Below are positions 37,739-46,020 of a stretch of 64,000 nt of DNA, piece by piece. A program made the position numbers and the translations under genes. This stretch comes from Streptomyces luteolus (GTDB lineage: Bacteria; Actinomycetota; Actinomycetes; Streptomycetales; Streptomycetaceae). Location of the stretch: the NCBI RefSeq assembly GCF_029968015.1, contig NZ_JASCIS010000036.1, forward strand, positions 1 to 64,000, written 5' to 3'. The notes beneath the pieces are model-generated. The model was not told the origin of the DNA. It did no database searches and saw only the letters and a program-made list of their open reading frames with translations. Within the stretch, counting starts at the first letter, position 1; each line of letters starts with the position of its first letter.

Positions 37739-38548
37739 TCAGCTCCGTCCGTGCCGCAGCGCGGGGTGCGCGCCCGCGGCCACGAGGTCCACGACGGCGG
37801 CCTTCGGGTCCTTGCCCGTCACGAGGGACTCGCCCACGAGGACCGCGTCCGCGCCGTCGTTGGCGTACGCGATCAGGTCGTGCGGGCCGCGCACGCCGGA
37901 CTCGGCGATCCGCACGATGTGCGGCGGGATCTCCGGGGCGACGCGGGTGAAGGTCGAGCGGTCGACCTTCAGGGTCTTCAGGTCGCGCGCGTTCACGCCG
38001 ATGATCTTCGCGCCCGCGTCCACCGCCCGCTCGACCTCCTCCTCGTCGTGCACCTCGACGAGCGGCGTGAGCCCGATGGACTCGGCCCGCTCGATGAGGG
38101 AGACGAGGGCCTCCTGGTCGAGGGCGGCGACGATCAGCAGGACGAGGTCGGCGCCGTACGCCCGTGCCTCCCACAGCTGGTACGCCGTGACGATGAAGTC
38201 CTTGCGCAGGATGGGGATGTCGACCTTGGCGCGGACGGCCTCGAGGTCGGCGAGCGAGCCGCCGAAGCGGCGCTGCTCGGTGAGGACGGAGATGACGGCG
38301 GCGCCGCCCTCCTCGTAGTCGGCGGCGAGTCCGGCCGGGTCGGCGATCGCGGCGAGCGCGCCCTTGGACGGGCTGGAGCGCTTGACCTCGCAGATCACCT
38401 TGACGCTGTCGCCGCGCAGGGCGGCCACTCCGTCCTTGGCCCGGGGTGCCTTCGCCGCCCGCTCCTTGAGCTCGTCGAGGCTGACGCGCGCCTGCCGCTC
38501 GGCGAGGTCCTCACGCACGCCTTCGATGATCTCGTCGAGCACACTCAC
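37739..38548 (-). CDS. trpC: Indole-3-glycerol phosphate synthase
   Basis: A 269-aa TIM-barrel enzyme closing the indole ring in tryptophan synthesis. The catalytic Lys is in CEVKRSSPSKG, a second Lys in ILRKDFIV, and Glu in PLVEVHDEEE; the phosphate loop is IAESGVRGPHDL. It is a single-function protein with no TrpF domain. The GTG at 38548 has GGAAGGGGG upstream. The 214-bp gap before it contains a GGATCC palindrome but no leader peptide with Trp codons. It heads the trpC-trpM-trpB-trpA set. Confidence 0.97.
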   Translation of the reverse strand: MSVLDEIIEGVREDLAERQARVSLDELKERAAKAPRAKDGVAALRGDSVKVICEVKRSSPSKGALAAIADPAGLAADYEEGGAAVISVLTEQRRFGGSLADLEAVRAKVDIPILRKDFIVTAYQLWEARAYGADLVLLIVAALDQEALVSLIERAESIGLTPLVEVHDEEEVERAVDAGAKIIGVNARDLKTLKVDRSTFTRVAPEIPPHIVRIAESGVRGPHDLIAYANDGADAVLVGESLVTGKDPKAAVVDLVAAGAHPALRHGRS

Positions 38549-38591
38549 GCGAGCGGCCCCCTTCCCTGACGGCTAAGCGAGCTGACTGCAC

Positions 38592-38608
38592 CGGATCCCG
38601 TGGATCCG
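38592..38608 (-). promoter_or_regulatory. Palindrome upstream of trpC
   Basis: CGGATCC, CGT, GGATCCG: a perfect 7-bp inverted repeat with a 3-bp centre, 44 bp upstream of the trpC start. It could be an operator or the base of an RNA hairpin. Confidence 0.35.
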
Positions 38609-38762
38609 ATGGGGAACTGCCCCACCGGGGTGTTTGCGCCAGGGGCGCATTCCGGTAGGCACTGCGATGGTATCCGGACACCGGCGCAGGCTCCGCATCC
38701 GGCGGACGGCGGTCCCACTACCTGGACGTTCGCCACGTGGAGTGACCGGTTCCGGGTGGCGG

Positions 38763-39344
38763 TCACGGCGCCAGCCAGGCGCCGAACGGCAGGTTGCGCA
38801 CGACGCTGAAGACCGCGAGGACCGCGCCGATCGTCCACAGCTGCGCGGAGCTCGGATTCAGCCGCCAGGCCCGCCCGCGGGCCGACGCGACGGTCCAGGC
38901 GATCCAGCCGACGGCGAAGGCGACGAAGCCCACGACGGCCGCCGCGTTGGCGCCGAGCGCGGTCAGGAAGTCGCCGGTGATGAACGCGTGCGCGCTGCGC
39001 AGGCCGCCGCAGCCGGGGCAGAGGATCCCGGTGAGCGCGAGCAGCGGGCAGGTCGGGTAGTGACCGGGTTCGTTGGGGTCGACCGAGCCGACGTACGCGA
39101 AGGCCGCGGCGACCGAGCCGAGCACGGCGACGGGCACGAGCAGCCGCTTGGCGACGGCGCGCGGGCGCATGTCGGGCGCGGGCGCCGTCGCGTACGGGCC
39201 GTACGGGCCGTACGGGCCGCCGGGCGCGGGCTGCCGCGGTGGGTGCGCGGCCGACTGCCTCGGCTGGTGCGCGGCCGACTGCCTCGGCTGGTGCGGGGCC
39301 GACTGCCTCGGCTGGTGCGGGGCTGCGGTGCGTTCTGCGGTCAC
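38763..39344 (-). CDS. DUF2752 membrane protein
   Basis: A 193-aa protein of the DUF2752 family, marked by CPLLALTGILCPGCGGLRSAHAFITGDF. The cysteine-rich CPGCGGLR loop sits between predicted helices; about four transmembrane segments follow residue 75. The first 55 residues are low-complexity: four or so copies of an HQPRQSAA octad from 24-bp tandem repeats (about 39242-39325), then GPYGPYGPY. The start at GTG 39344 is reasonable but not certain. It lies in the trp region between the HGxxPAAW protein and trpC, as in other Streptomyces. Function unknown. Confidence 0.85.
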   Translation of the reverse strand: MTAERTAAPHQPRQSAPHQPRQSAAHQPRQSAAHPPRQPAPGGPYGPYGPYATAPAPDMRPRAVAKRLLVPVAVLGSVAAAFAYVGSVDPNEPGHYPTCPLLALTGILCPGCGGLRSAHAFITGDFLTALGANAAAVVGFVAFAVGWIAWTVASARGRAWRLNPSSAQLWTIGAVLAVFSVVRNLPFGAWLAP

Positions 39345-39642
39345 CCCCGCATTCTGCCCTGCCGCCGAGTCACGCGCCCGGGGACGGCCGGGTACGGAAC
39401 GGGACTTGTGGCCGGCCGTCTCGGGGCCTTCGGCCCGGTCGGGGGCGGGCGCCGCGGGGGCATGGTGGAGGTGCGTCGCCGCCGCCCGGGGCGGGCCCTG
39501 TCTTCCGGGCGGCGGCGCGCTGTGCGTCCGTACGGCGCCAGAGCGGATGTCCGCGGACGGACGGGTCCGCGGACAGAAGGCGAGAAGGGGCGGAACCGGT
39601 TCTCCCGGTTCCGCCCCTTCTCGTGCTCGCTGTCGGGGAGGC

Positions 39643-39870
39643 TCAGCTCTCGGCGCTGACGACCACCTGGTGAGCGGCCTTCGGCTGGCCCATGCCCGCG
39701 GCGCGCATGGCCATGCCGACCACACCGCCCAGGGCGACGACGATCAGGCCGCCCCAGAAGCCCAGCGGCTGGTTCATCACCATGAACGCACCGGAGATGC
39801 AGAAGCCGATGAACGCGATGATGACGCCGGTCCAGGCGGCCGGGGTGTGTCCGTGGCTGCTGCCCGCCAT
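39643..39870 (-). CDS. HGxxPAAW family small membrane protein
   Basis: A 75-aa protein with SHGHTPAAWTGV near the N-terminus, which names the family, and two transmembrane helices (about 14-32 and 40-58). The ATG has GAGGAG 8 bp upstream. It belongs to the conserved set of small membrane proteins between trpE and trpC in Streptomyces. Function unknown. Confidence 0.88.
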   Translation of the reverse strand: MAGSSHGHTPAAWTGVIIAFIGFCISGAFMVMNQPLGFWGGLIVVALGGVVGMAMRAAGMGQPKAAHQVVVSAES

Positions 39871-40013
39871 GAGTTGCTCCTCGTGTGCTGAAAGTCGAAA
39901 GCTCAGACCCATTGTATGGACCGGTGCGGGGCTGCTTCCGTCCAGCCCCTGAACCGTGGGCAACCTCACCCGGGCGGTGCGGGCCCGATCCGCAGAGACC
40001 GGGGAGACGGGCC

Positions 40014-40652
40014 CTAGTTCGTGGGGTCCTCGCCGCGGTCCAGGGCCTTCCACAGGTCCTCGGGGCGGTCCGGGTCGGTCTTGTCGGCCTTGCCGTGGCC
40101 CGTGCCCCGCTCGTACTTGCCGGACATCGCGGGCCAGCTCCCGCCGAAGCGCAGCGCGAGCACCCCGGCGAGCAGCAGCAGGAGGCCGCCGGCCGCGGCC
40201 ACGAACGGCCAGGGCGTGAACGTGACGGCGTCGATCGTGGCGCCGGCCTGGCCGCTGGCCGTCGCCGCCTTCTCGTCCAGGGCCGCGGGGTCCTGCGCGC
40301 CCAGCAGGGCCGCGGCGATCGTGCCCGCGCCGCTGAGGGCGAGCAGGGCCGAGACCAGGACGCGGCCGGTGCGGCGGACCGCGAAGACGGCGACGAGTGC
40401 GGCGAGGCCCACGATGGCGAGCGCGGCGGGCACGCCCGTCACATCGCTGCCCTTGGCGACCTGGTGCAGGGCACCGCCCGCCGTGGCGGCGTCACCCTCG
40501 GCCCAGGTCTGCCGGGAGGCGAGCAGGGCGACCGCCGCGCCGAGCGCGCCGAGCAGCAGGGCTGCGGCGAGGCTGCGCCGGGCGGCGGGCGCCTTGGTCC
40601 GCCGGGATTCTGCGCGGGGCTGGGGTACGGCTGCGGAAGTCACGCCTTCCAC
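40014..40652 (-). CDS. Trp-region conserved membrane protein (TIGR02234 type)
   Basis: A 212-aa protein with four predicted helices (around residues 26-46, 72-90, 97-115 and 148-167) and a hydrophilic C-terminus ending DRPEDLWKALDRGEDPTN. The TWAEGD motif in the first outer loop is typical of the family found next to trpE in actinobacteria. The GTG start overlaps the trpE stop by one base (TAGTG), so it is translated with trpE. Its role in tryptophan metabolism is inferred only from position. Confidence 0.88.
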   Translation of the reverse strand: MEGVTSAAVPQPRAESRRTKAPAARRSLAAALLLGALGAAVALLASRQTWAEGDAATAGGALHQVAKGSDVTGVPAALAIVGLAALVAVFAVRRTGRVLVSALLALSGAGTIAAALLGAQDPAALDEKAATASGQAGATIDAVTFTPWPFVAAAGGLLLLLAGVLALRFGGSWPAMSGKYERGTGHGKADKTDPDRPEDLWKALDRGEDPTN

Positions 40653-42166
40653 TATCCCTCACGGCCTCCGCGATCACTCAGGCGGTTGGCGCTGTGCACC
40701 GCGCGCAGCACCGCCGCCGCCTTGTTCCGGCATTCGGTGTCCTCGGCGACCGGGTCGGAGTCCGCGACGACACCCGCTCCTGCCTGGACGTACGCCGTGC
40801 CGTCGCGGAGCAGGGCCGTACGGATGGCGATGGCGGTGTCGGAGTCGCCCGCGAAGTCGAGGTATCCCACACAGCCGCCGTAGAGGCCGCGGCGGGAGGG
40901 CTCCAGCTCGTCGATGATCTGCATCGCGCGGGGCTTGGGGGCGCCGGAGAGGGTGCCCGCGGGGAAGCAGGCCGTGAGGACGTCGAACGCGGTGTGGCCG
41001 TCGGCGACCTGGCCGGTGACCGTCGAGACGATGTGCATCACGTGCGAGTACTTCTCGATCGACATGAAGTCGACGACCTCGACGGAGCCGGGGGTGCAGA
41101 CCCGCCCCAGGTCGTTGCGCCCCAGGTCGACCAGCATCAGGTGCTCGGCGCGCTCCTTGGGGTCGGCGAGGAGTTCCTCGGCGAGCGCCTGGTCCCGCTG
41201 CGGGGTGGTGCCGCGCGGCCGGGTGCCCGCGATGGGGTGCAGCATCGCCCGGCCGTCCTCGACCTTGACGAGAGCTTCGGGCGAGGAGCCCACTACGTCG
41301 AAGCCGTCGAACCGGAAGAGGTACATGTACGGCGAGGGGTTGGTGGCGCGCAGGACGCGGTAGACGTCCAACGCGCTTGCCGGACAGGGGGTTTCGAAGC
41401 GCTGCGAGGGCACGACCTGGAAGGCCTCGCCGGCCCTGATGCGCTCCTTGATGTCCTCGACGGCGTCCTGGTACTCGGCGCCGCCCCACAGGGCCGTGAA
41501 CTCGGGCAGCGCGGCGTCCGGCAGGGAGGAGGGGTGCTGGGCGACGGGCCGGGCGAGGTCGGCCTCCATGGCGTCGAGGCGGGCGAGCGCGTCCGCGTAG
41601 GCCTCGTCGACGCCGGTGTCGAGGTCGTTGTGGTTGATGGCGTTGGCGATGAGCAGGACCGAGCCGTCCCAGTGGTCGAGGACCGCCAGGTCGCTGGTGA
41701 GGAGCATGGTCAGCTCGGGCAGCTTCAGGTCGTCGCGCTCGCCGGGGCCGATCTTCTCCAGGCGGCGCACGACGTCGTACCCGAGATAGCCGACCATGCC
41801 GCCGGTGAACGGGGGCATGCCGTCGTCGTGCAGGTCGCGGGGGGTGTGCAGGGCCTCGACCGTGGCGCGCAGGGCCTTCAGCGGGTCGCCCTCGGTGGGC
41901 ACGCCGACGGGGGCGCCGCCCAGCCAGTGCGCCTGGCCGTCGCGCTCGGTGAGGGTGGCGGAGCTGCGCACGCCGACGAAGGAGTACCGGGACCAGGACC
42001 TGCCGTTCTCCGCGGATTCGAGGAGGAACGTGCCGGTGCGCTCGGCGGCGAGCTTGCGGTACAGGCCGACCGGGGTGTCGCCGTCGGCCAGGAGTTTGCG
42101 GCTCACGGGGATGACGCGGCGGTCGGCGGCGAGCTTGCGGAAGGTGTCGAGATCCATGCGATCCAT
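40652..42166 (-). CDS. trpE: Anthranilate synthase component I
   Basis: A 504-aa chorismate-using enzyme. The N-terminal domain has the tryptophan feedback site LLESAENGRSWSRYSF. The catalytic domain has PSPYMYLFRFDGFDVVGSSPE, IAGTRPRGTTPQRD, LVDLGRNDLGRV and FPAGTLSGAPKPRAMQIIDELE, the full anthranilate synthase set. The amidotransferase partner TrpG is not fused and not in the window. The ATG at 42166 is 11 bp after hisI, so both probably share a transcript. No attenuator with Trp codons was found upstream. Confidence 0.96.
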   Translation of the reverse strand: MDRMDLDTFRKLAADRRVIPVSRKLLADGDTPVGLYRKLAAERTGTFLLESAENGRSWSRYSFVGVRSSATLTERDGQAHWLGGAPVGVPTEGDPLKALRATVEALHTPRDLHDDGMPPFTGGMVGYLGYDVVRRLEKIGPGERDDLKLPELTMLLTSDLAVLDHWDGSVLLIANAINHNDLDTGVDEAYADALARLDAMEADLARPVAQHPSSLPDAALPEFTALWGGAEYQDAVEDIKERIRAGEAFQVVPSQRFETPCPASALDVYRVLRATNPSPYMYLFRFDGFDVVGSSPEALVKVEDGRAMLHPIAGTRPRGTTPQRDQALAEELLADPKERAEHLMLVDLGRNDLGRVCTPGSVEVVDFMSIEKYSHVMHIVSTVTGQVADGHTAFDVLTACFPAGTLSGAPKPRAMQIIDELEPSRRGLYGGCVGYLDFAGDSDTAIAIRTALLRDGTAYVQAGAGVVADSDPVAEDTECRNKAAAVLRAVHSANRLSDRGGREG

Positions 42167-42177
42167 GTCGGCCGACC

Positions 42178-42558
42178 CTACTGACCGGCGGGGCCGGGCT
42201 GCTCCACCGGCGTGCTGACCGGCAGCACATCGGCGTCGAAGCAGGTGCGGGCGCCGGTGTGGCAGGCGACGCCGACCTGGTCGACCTGGACGAGGACGGT
42301 GTCGGCGTCGCAGTCGAGCGCCACGGACTTCACGTGCTGGAAGTGGCCGGAGGTGTCGCCCTTCACCCAGTACTCCCCGCGGCTGCGGGACCAGTAGGTG
42401 CAGCGGCCGGTGGTGAGCGTGCGATGCAGCGCCTCGTCGTCCATCCAACCGAGCATCAGCACTTCGCCGGTGTCGTACTGCTGGGCGATCGCGGGCACGA
42501 GGCCGTCGGCGCCGCGCTTGAGGCGGGCGGCGATGGCGGGGTCGAGGTTGCTGCTCAT
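42178..42558 (-). CDS. hisI: Phosphoribosyl-AMP cyclohydrolase
   Basis: A 126-aa zinc enzyme for the third step of histidine synthesis. Metal ligands are in LDCDADTVLVQVDQVGVACHTG and RTCF; the substrate segment GWMDDEALHRTL and the TYWSRSRGEYWVKGDTSG loop are intact. HisE is not fused. It is separated from the main his cluster and placed in front of trpE, as in S. coelicolor. The ATG at 42558 gives MSSNLDPAIAARLKR. Confidence 0.96.
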   Translation of the reverse strand: MSSNLDPAIAARLKRGADGLVPAIAQQYDTGEVLMLGWMDDEALHRTLTTGRCTYWSRSRGEYWVKGDTSGHFQHVKSVALDCDADTVLVQVDQVGVACHTGARTCFDADVLPVSTPVEQPGPAGQ

Positions 42559-42597
42559 GGGCCCATTGTGCCGGGTGACGCGGAGGGGGCGGCGCGG

Positions 42598-42650
42598 TTG
42601 TCCACAGGGTGAACGTCGCAGTCATACGAATGCCCGGCCCCTGTGGAAAC
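42598..42650. promoter_or_regulatory. Inverted pair of DnaA-box-like sequences
   Basis: TTGTCCACA (42598-42606) is a perfect Streptomyces-type DnaA box. The reverse complement of 42642-42650 is GTTTCCACA, a near match. They are arms of an inverted repeat TCCACAGGG / CCCTGTGGA in the divergent space between hisI and the TIGR03085 gene. Confidence 0.45.
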
Positions 42651-42689
42651 GAGTGGGCGCCGTTCGGCGCACGGGCTTAGCCTTGCAGC

Positions 42690-43325
42690 ATGTCGACCCA
42701 TGCCAAGCGTGAACGGCTGCTCCTGGCGGACCTGTTGGAGGCGGCGGGCCCGGAGGCTCCCACCCTGTGCGAGGGCTGGACCGCCCGGGACCTGGCGGCC
42801 CATGTGGTGGTGCGCGAGCGGCGTGCCGACGCCGCGGGCGGCCTCCTCGTCAAGGCCCTGGCCGGCCGCCTGGAGAGAGTGATGGCGGAGTTCACGGAGA
42901 AGCCGTACGAGGAGCTGATCCAGCTGATCCGCACGGGCCCGCCGCGGTTCTCGCCGTACGCCGTGAAGCAGCTGGACGAGGCGGCGAACGCGGTGGAGTT
43001 CTATGTGCACGCCGAGGATGTGCGCCGGGCGCAGGAGGACTGGAGCCCGCGGGAGCTCGACCCGGTGTTCGCGGACACGCTGTGGTCGCGCCTCGAGAAG
43101 ATGGCCCGGGTCCTTGGCAGACAGTCGCCGACGGGTCTGGTGCTGCGGCGCCCGGACGGCCGCACGGCGGTGGCCCACCGCGGCACGCCGGTGGTGACGG
43201 TCACCGGGGAGCCGGGTGAGCTGACGATGTTCCTCTTCGGCCGCCAGGACCACGCGCGCGTGGAGCTCGACGGCGACAAGGAAGCGATCCAACTCCTGCA
43301 CGGCGCCAAGCAGTTGGGGCTCTGA
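42690..43325 (+). CDS. TIGR03085-type protein, DinB/mycothiol maleylpyruvate isomerase-like
   Basis: A 211-aa protein with the four-helix DinB-like domain at the N-terminus: RERLLLADLLEAAGPEAPTLCEGWTARDLAAHVVVRERR, in which the His of AAHV and a later His (FYVHAEDVRRAQ) are metal ligands. The C-terminal part begins near GLVLRRPDGRTAV and ends with a helix. Relatives use mycothiol as cofactor. TAGCCT lies 6 bp before the ATG with no ribosome-binding site, so the mRNA is probably leaderless. It is divergent from hisI and convergent with the P450 gene. Confidence 0.85.
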   Translation: MSTHAKRERLLLADLLEAAGPEAPTLCEGWTARDLAAHVVVRERRADAAGGLLVKALAGRLERVMAEFTEKPYEELIQLIRTGPPRFSPYAVKQLDEAANAVEFYVHAEDVRRAQEDWSPRELDPVFADTLWSRLEKMARVLGRQSPTGLVLRRPDGRTAVAHRGTPVVTVTGEPGELTMFLFGRQDHARVELDGDKEAIQLLHGAKQLGL

Positions 43326-43345
43326 GGGGTAGGGCGCGTCCGTAG

Positions 43346-43376
43346 AGCCCCTCCCCCGGCCTCCGGCCGGGAGGGG
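43346..43376. terminator. Bidirectional hairpin terminator
   Basis: GCCCCTCCC plus CCGGCC pair with GGCCGGGAGGGGC around a TCC loop, with a two-base bulge. It lies between convergent genes (TIGR03085 and P450). Confidence 0.75.
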
Positions 43377-43410
43377 CCCCCAAGCCCCGCCCTGGTGAAG
43401 GACGCCCTGC

Positions 43411-44622
43411 TCACCAGCGCACGGGCAGGGTCCGTACGCCGCGCATCAGGAGACCGGGCACCCACGGCAGTGCGGCCTCGTCCGCGTCGAGGGTGAGGCC
43501 GGGGCAGCGCTCCAGGAGGGCGCGGACGGCGATGCGGCCTTCGAGGCGGGCGAGCGGGGCGCCGAGGCAGTAGTGCAGGCCGTGGCCGAAGGCGATGTGG
43601 CCTCGGGCGTCCCGGCGGATGTCGAAGCGGTCGGGTGCGGCGAAGCGCGCCGGGTCGCGGTCGGCGTCGGCGAGGGCGACGAGGACGACGGCACCGGCGG
43701 GGACAGGGCTGTCGCCCACGGTGACGGGTTCGGTGGTCCAGCGGGGTGTGGCGGTCTCGACGGGGCCGTCGTAGCGGAGCATCTCCTCGATGGCGCCGTC
43801 GAGCAGCCCGTCCGGGTCGGCGCGCAGCAGTTCCAGCTGGTCGGGGTGGGCGAAGAGGGCGCGCAGACCGTTGCCGATGAGGTTGACGGTGGTCTCGTGG
43901 CCGGCGATGAGCAGCAGGAAGACCATGCCGATCAGCTCGTCGCCGGAGAGCCGGTCGCCGCCTTCGTCGACGGTGTGGACGAGCGCGCTGAGCAGGTCTT
44001 CCTCGGGCCGTTCGCGTTTGGCCGCGGTGAGCCGGCGCAGGTAGTCGACCATGTCCCGGTAGGTCGCGTGGAGCCGGCCCTGTTCGGTGGGGGCGACGAC
44101 CTCGTTGGACCAGGCGCGGAAGGCGTCCCGGTCGGCCGCGGGGACGCCGAGGAGTTCGCAGATGACGGTCATCGGCAGCGGGTAGGCGAGGGCGGCGATC
44201 AGATCGGCGCGGCGGGCGCCGCCGTCGAGCATCGCGTCGAGGAGCGCGTCGGTGATCCGCTGGACGCGCGGGGCGAGACCGGCGATCCGCCGCGGGCTGA
44301 ATTCGCGGGCGACGAGCTTCCGGAGCCGGGTGTGGTCCGGGGCGTCGCGCAGCAGCATGTGGGTGAGGGCCGGGCTGTCGGCGCCGTCCTTCCCGAAGGG
44401 GTGCATCGCCGGGTCGACCTTGCGCAGGTCGCGGGTGAGCCGCGGATCGACCAGCGCGGCCCGGCAGGCCTCGTGCCCGACCACGATCCACAGTTCCTCG
44501 CCCTCCGGGGTCCGTACGTGGTGGACGGGGCCCTCGGCGCGCAGCGCCGCGTACACGGGGTAGGGGTCGCGGACGAAGTCGGGGCCGAGTTCCTTGAGAT
44601 CCAGTACGGGGGCCGGTGACAT
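43411..44622 (-). CDS. Cytochrome P450 (CYP107-like)
   Basis: A 403-aa soluble bacterial P450. The oxygen-binding I-helix has LLIAGHETTVN, the K-helix ExxR is EMLR, and the heme loop FGHGLHYCLGAPLAR has the thiolate ligand Cys352. PRWTTEPVTVGDSPVPAG is the usual beta-1 region. The ATG at 44622 has GAGGAG at good spacing. No ferredoxin or biosynthetic genes are adjacent, so electron donors and substrate are unknown. It is divergent from the PanE-like gene with a perfect palindrome between them. Confidence 0.94.
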   Translation of the reverse strand: MSPAPVLDLKELGPDFVRDPYPVYAALRAEGPVHHVRTPEGEELWIVVGHEACRAALVDPRLTRDLRKVDPAMHPFGKDGADSPALTHMLLRDAPDHTRLRKLVAREFSPRRIAGLAPRVQRITDALLDAMLDGGARRADLIAALAYPLPMTVICELLGVPAADRDAFRAWSNEVVAPTEQGRLHATYRDMVDYLRRLTAAKRERPEEDLLSALVHTVDEGGDRLSGDELIGMVFLLLIAGHETTVNLIGNGLRALFAHPDQLELLRADPDGLLDGAIEEMLRYDGPVETATPRWTTEPVTVGDSPVPAGAVVLVALADADRDPARFAAPDRFDIRRDARGHIAFGHGLHYCLGAPLARLEGRIAVRALLERCPGLTLDADEAALPWVPGLLMRGVRTLPVRW

Positions 44623-44726
44623 GACGCTCCTCACGGGACGTACAGCTCGTCTCGCTCGGACGCTACCCGCGCGGCGGTCCGCGCGCCGCTCTCTTTCGGC
44701 CGGGTCCGAAGGTTGTCCGGCAGGGC

Positions 44727-44740
44727 GAACTGGCCAGTTC
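44727..44740. promoter_or_regulatory. 14-bp perfect palindrome between P450 and PanE-like genes
   Basis: GAACTGGCCAGTTC reads the same on both strands. It is 35 bp upstream of the PanE-like start and 105 bp upstream of the P450 start, the position of a shared operator in a divergent promoter. Confidence 0.4.
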
Positions 44741-44774
44741 TGGCGGGGAGTCCAGGCATGCCAAGCTGCCGCTC

Positions 44775-45743
44775 ATGACGAAGACTCCTGATTCGACGAC
44801 TCCTGATTCGACGACTCGTACTTCGACAACTCCTTCGACTCCGGCTTCGACCCCCTGGACCATCGCCGTGCTCGGGCCCGGCGGGGTCGGCGGCCTCGTG
44901 GCCGGGCTGCTCGCGCGGGCCGGGCACCGCGTGATCTGTCTGGCGCGCGAGGAGACCGCCGCCGTCCTCGCCGAGCGGGGCCTGACCGTGCGCAGCGGCA
45001 CGTTCGGGGACTTCACCGCGCGCGTGCAGGCGGACACCGAACTGCGGGAGCCTGTCGACGCGTTGATCGTCGCGCCGAAGGAGACCGGCCTGCGGTCGGC
45101 GCTCGAGCGGGTGCCGCGCGAGGCCCTCGGCGCGGGCCTCGTCGTCCCCCTCCTGAACGGCTTCGAGCACGTCGACGTGTTGCGCGGGCGCTACCCGGCC
45201 GAGCAGGTCGTACCGGGCACGATCCGGGTCGAGTCCACGCGGGTGGGGCCCGGGGTGATCGAGCACGGCGGGCTCAGCGCCCGGATCGAGCTGGCCAGTT
45301 CGACCGTGCCGCACGCGCGCGTGGAGGCGTTCGCCGAGGTGCTGCGCGGGGCCGGGCAGCAGGTGGACGTACTACCGGACGAGACGGCGATGCTGTGGGG
45401 CAAGCTGTCGTTCCTGCTGCCGATGGCGCTGCTCTCGACGCGGTACGGGGTGCCGGTCGGCGAGGTGCGTACGGTGCACCGGGACCGGATGCTGGCCGTG
45501 ATCGGGGAGTTCGCCGAGGTGGCCGCGGCGCAGGGGGCACCCCCCGACGTACCGGCGCTGCTGAAGTTCGTGGACGCGGTGCCGGAGGCGACGCGGTCGT
45601 CGATGCAGCGGGACGCCGAGGCGGGCCGGCCGATCGAGGTCGACGCGATCGGCGGGGCGCTGCTGCGCGCGGCGGACCGGCACGGCATCGACGTCCCCGA
45701 GACGGCGGCGCTGGTCGCGGAGGTGGAGCGGCTGGGCGGTTGA
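44775..45743 (+). CDS. 2-dehydropantoate 2-reductase (PanE/ApbA family)
   Basis: A 322-aa NADPH-dependent reductase. The nucleotide motif is VLGPGGVGGLVAGLLARAGH, and the catalytic Lys is in WGKLSFLLPMALLSTRYGV; the C-terminal helical domain has SSMQRDAEAGRPIEVDAIGGALL. The first 27 residues are a Thr/Ser/Pro tail from 15-bp tandem repeats (44784-44828) placed before the usual start; a real N-terminus further in lacks a start codon, so the tail is translated. It probably makes pantoate for CoA, but the family also includes other ketoacid reductases and no pan genes adjoin. Confidence 0.9.
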   Translation: MTKTPDSTTPDSTTRTSTTPSTPASTPWTIAVLGPGGVGGLVAGLLARAGHRVICLAREETAAVLAERGLTVRSGTFGDFTARVQADTELREPVDALIVAPKETGLRSALERVPREALGAGLVVPLLNGFEHVDVLRGRYPAEQVVPGTIRVESTRVGPGVIEHGGLSARIELASSTVPHARVEAFAEVLRGAGQQVDVLPDETAMLWGKLSFLLPMALLSTRYGVPVGEVRTVHRDRMLAVIGEFAEVAAAQGAPPDVPALLKFVDAVPEATRSSMQRDAEAGRPIEVDAIGGALLRAADRHGIDVPETAALVAEVERLGG

Positions 45744-45799
45744 CGCGTCGAGCGGCTCGCCGGGGAGGGACTCCGCGGACGCGGCCGAGGGGGCGTCTC

Positions 45800-46016
45800 C
45801 CCGATCTTCGCGGATCAGACCGCGGCGACTGGTGGTGCTCTGGGGGTCCCCTCGGCCGGAGGCTGGGGGAGTGCGCCCGGATCGCCCTCGTACTGCACGT
45901 ACTTGGGTGATTCGGGCGTGCGGCGAGTGGGGTCCCCCAGGCGAAGGCTGGGGGAGCGTGCCTGGGGGCACCTCCCGGCCGGAGGCTGGGGGAGTCGCGG
46001 GCCCACGAAGATCGGG
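45800..46016. repeat. Composite repeat lying between the arms of an 11-bp hairpin
   Basis: CCCGATCTTCG (45800-45810) and its complement (46006-46016) flank a composite of three G-run elements (from 45840, 45931 and 45962) with a CCTCGTACTGCACGTACTTGGG core. The same composite occurs at 56461-56660 between the arms of a different hairpin. The gap lies between convergent genes, so the arms are probably the original terminator. Confidence 0.65.
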
Positions 46017-46020
46017 ACCC

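Noticed and set aside
38545..38739. Short frame just before trpC, ending on the trpC start (GTGA), possibly a leader protein
   Set aside because: Third-base G/C content is clearly lower than in real genes here, there is no ribosome-binding site, it contains no Trp codons and it looks like nothing known.
42167..42177. A trp attenuator before trpE
   Set aside because: Only 11 bp separate hisI and trpE, so there is no room for a leader peptide and alternative hairpins. None was seen before hisI either.
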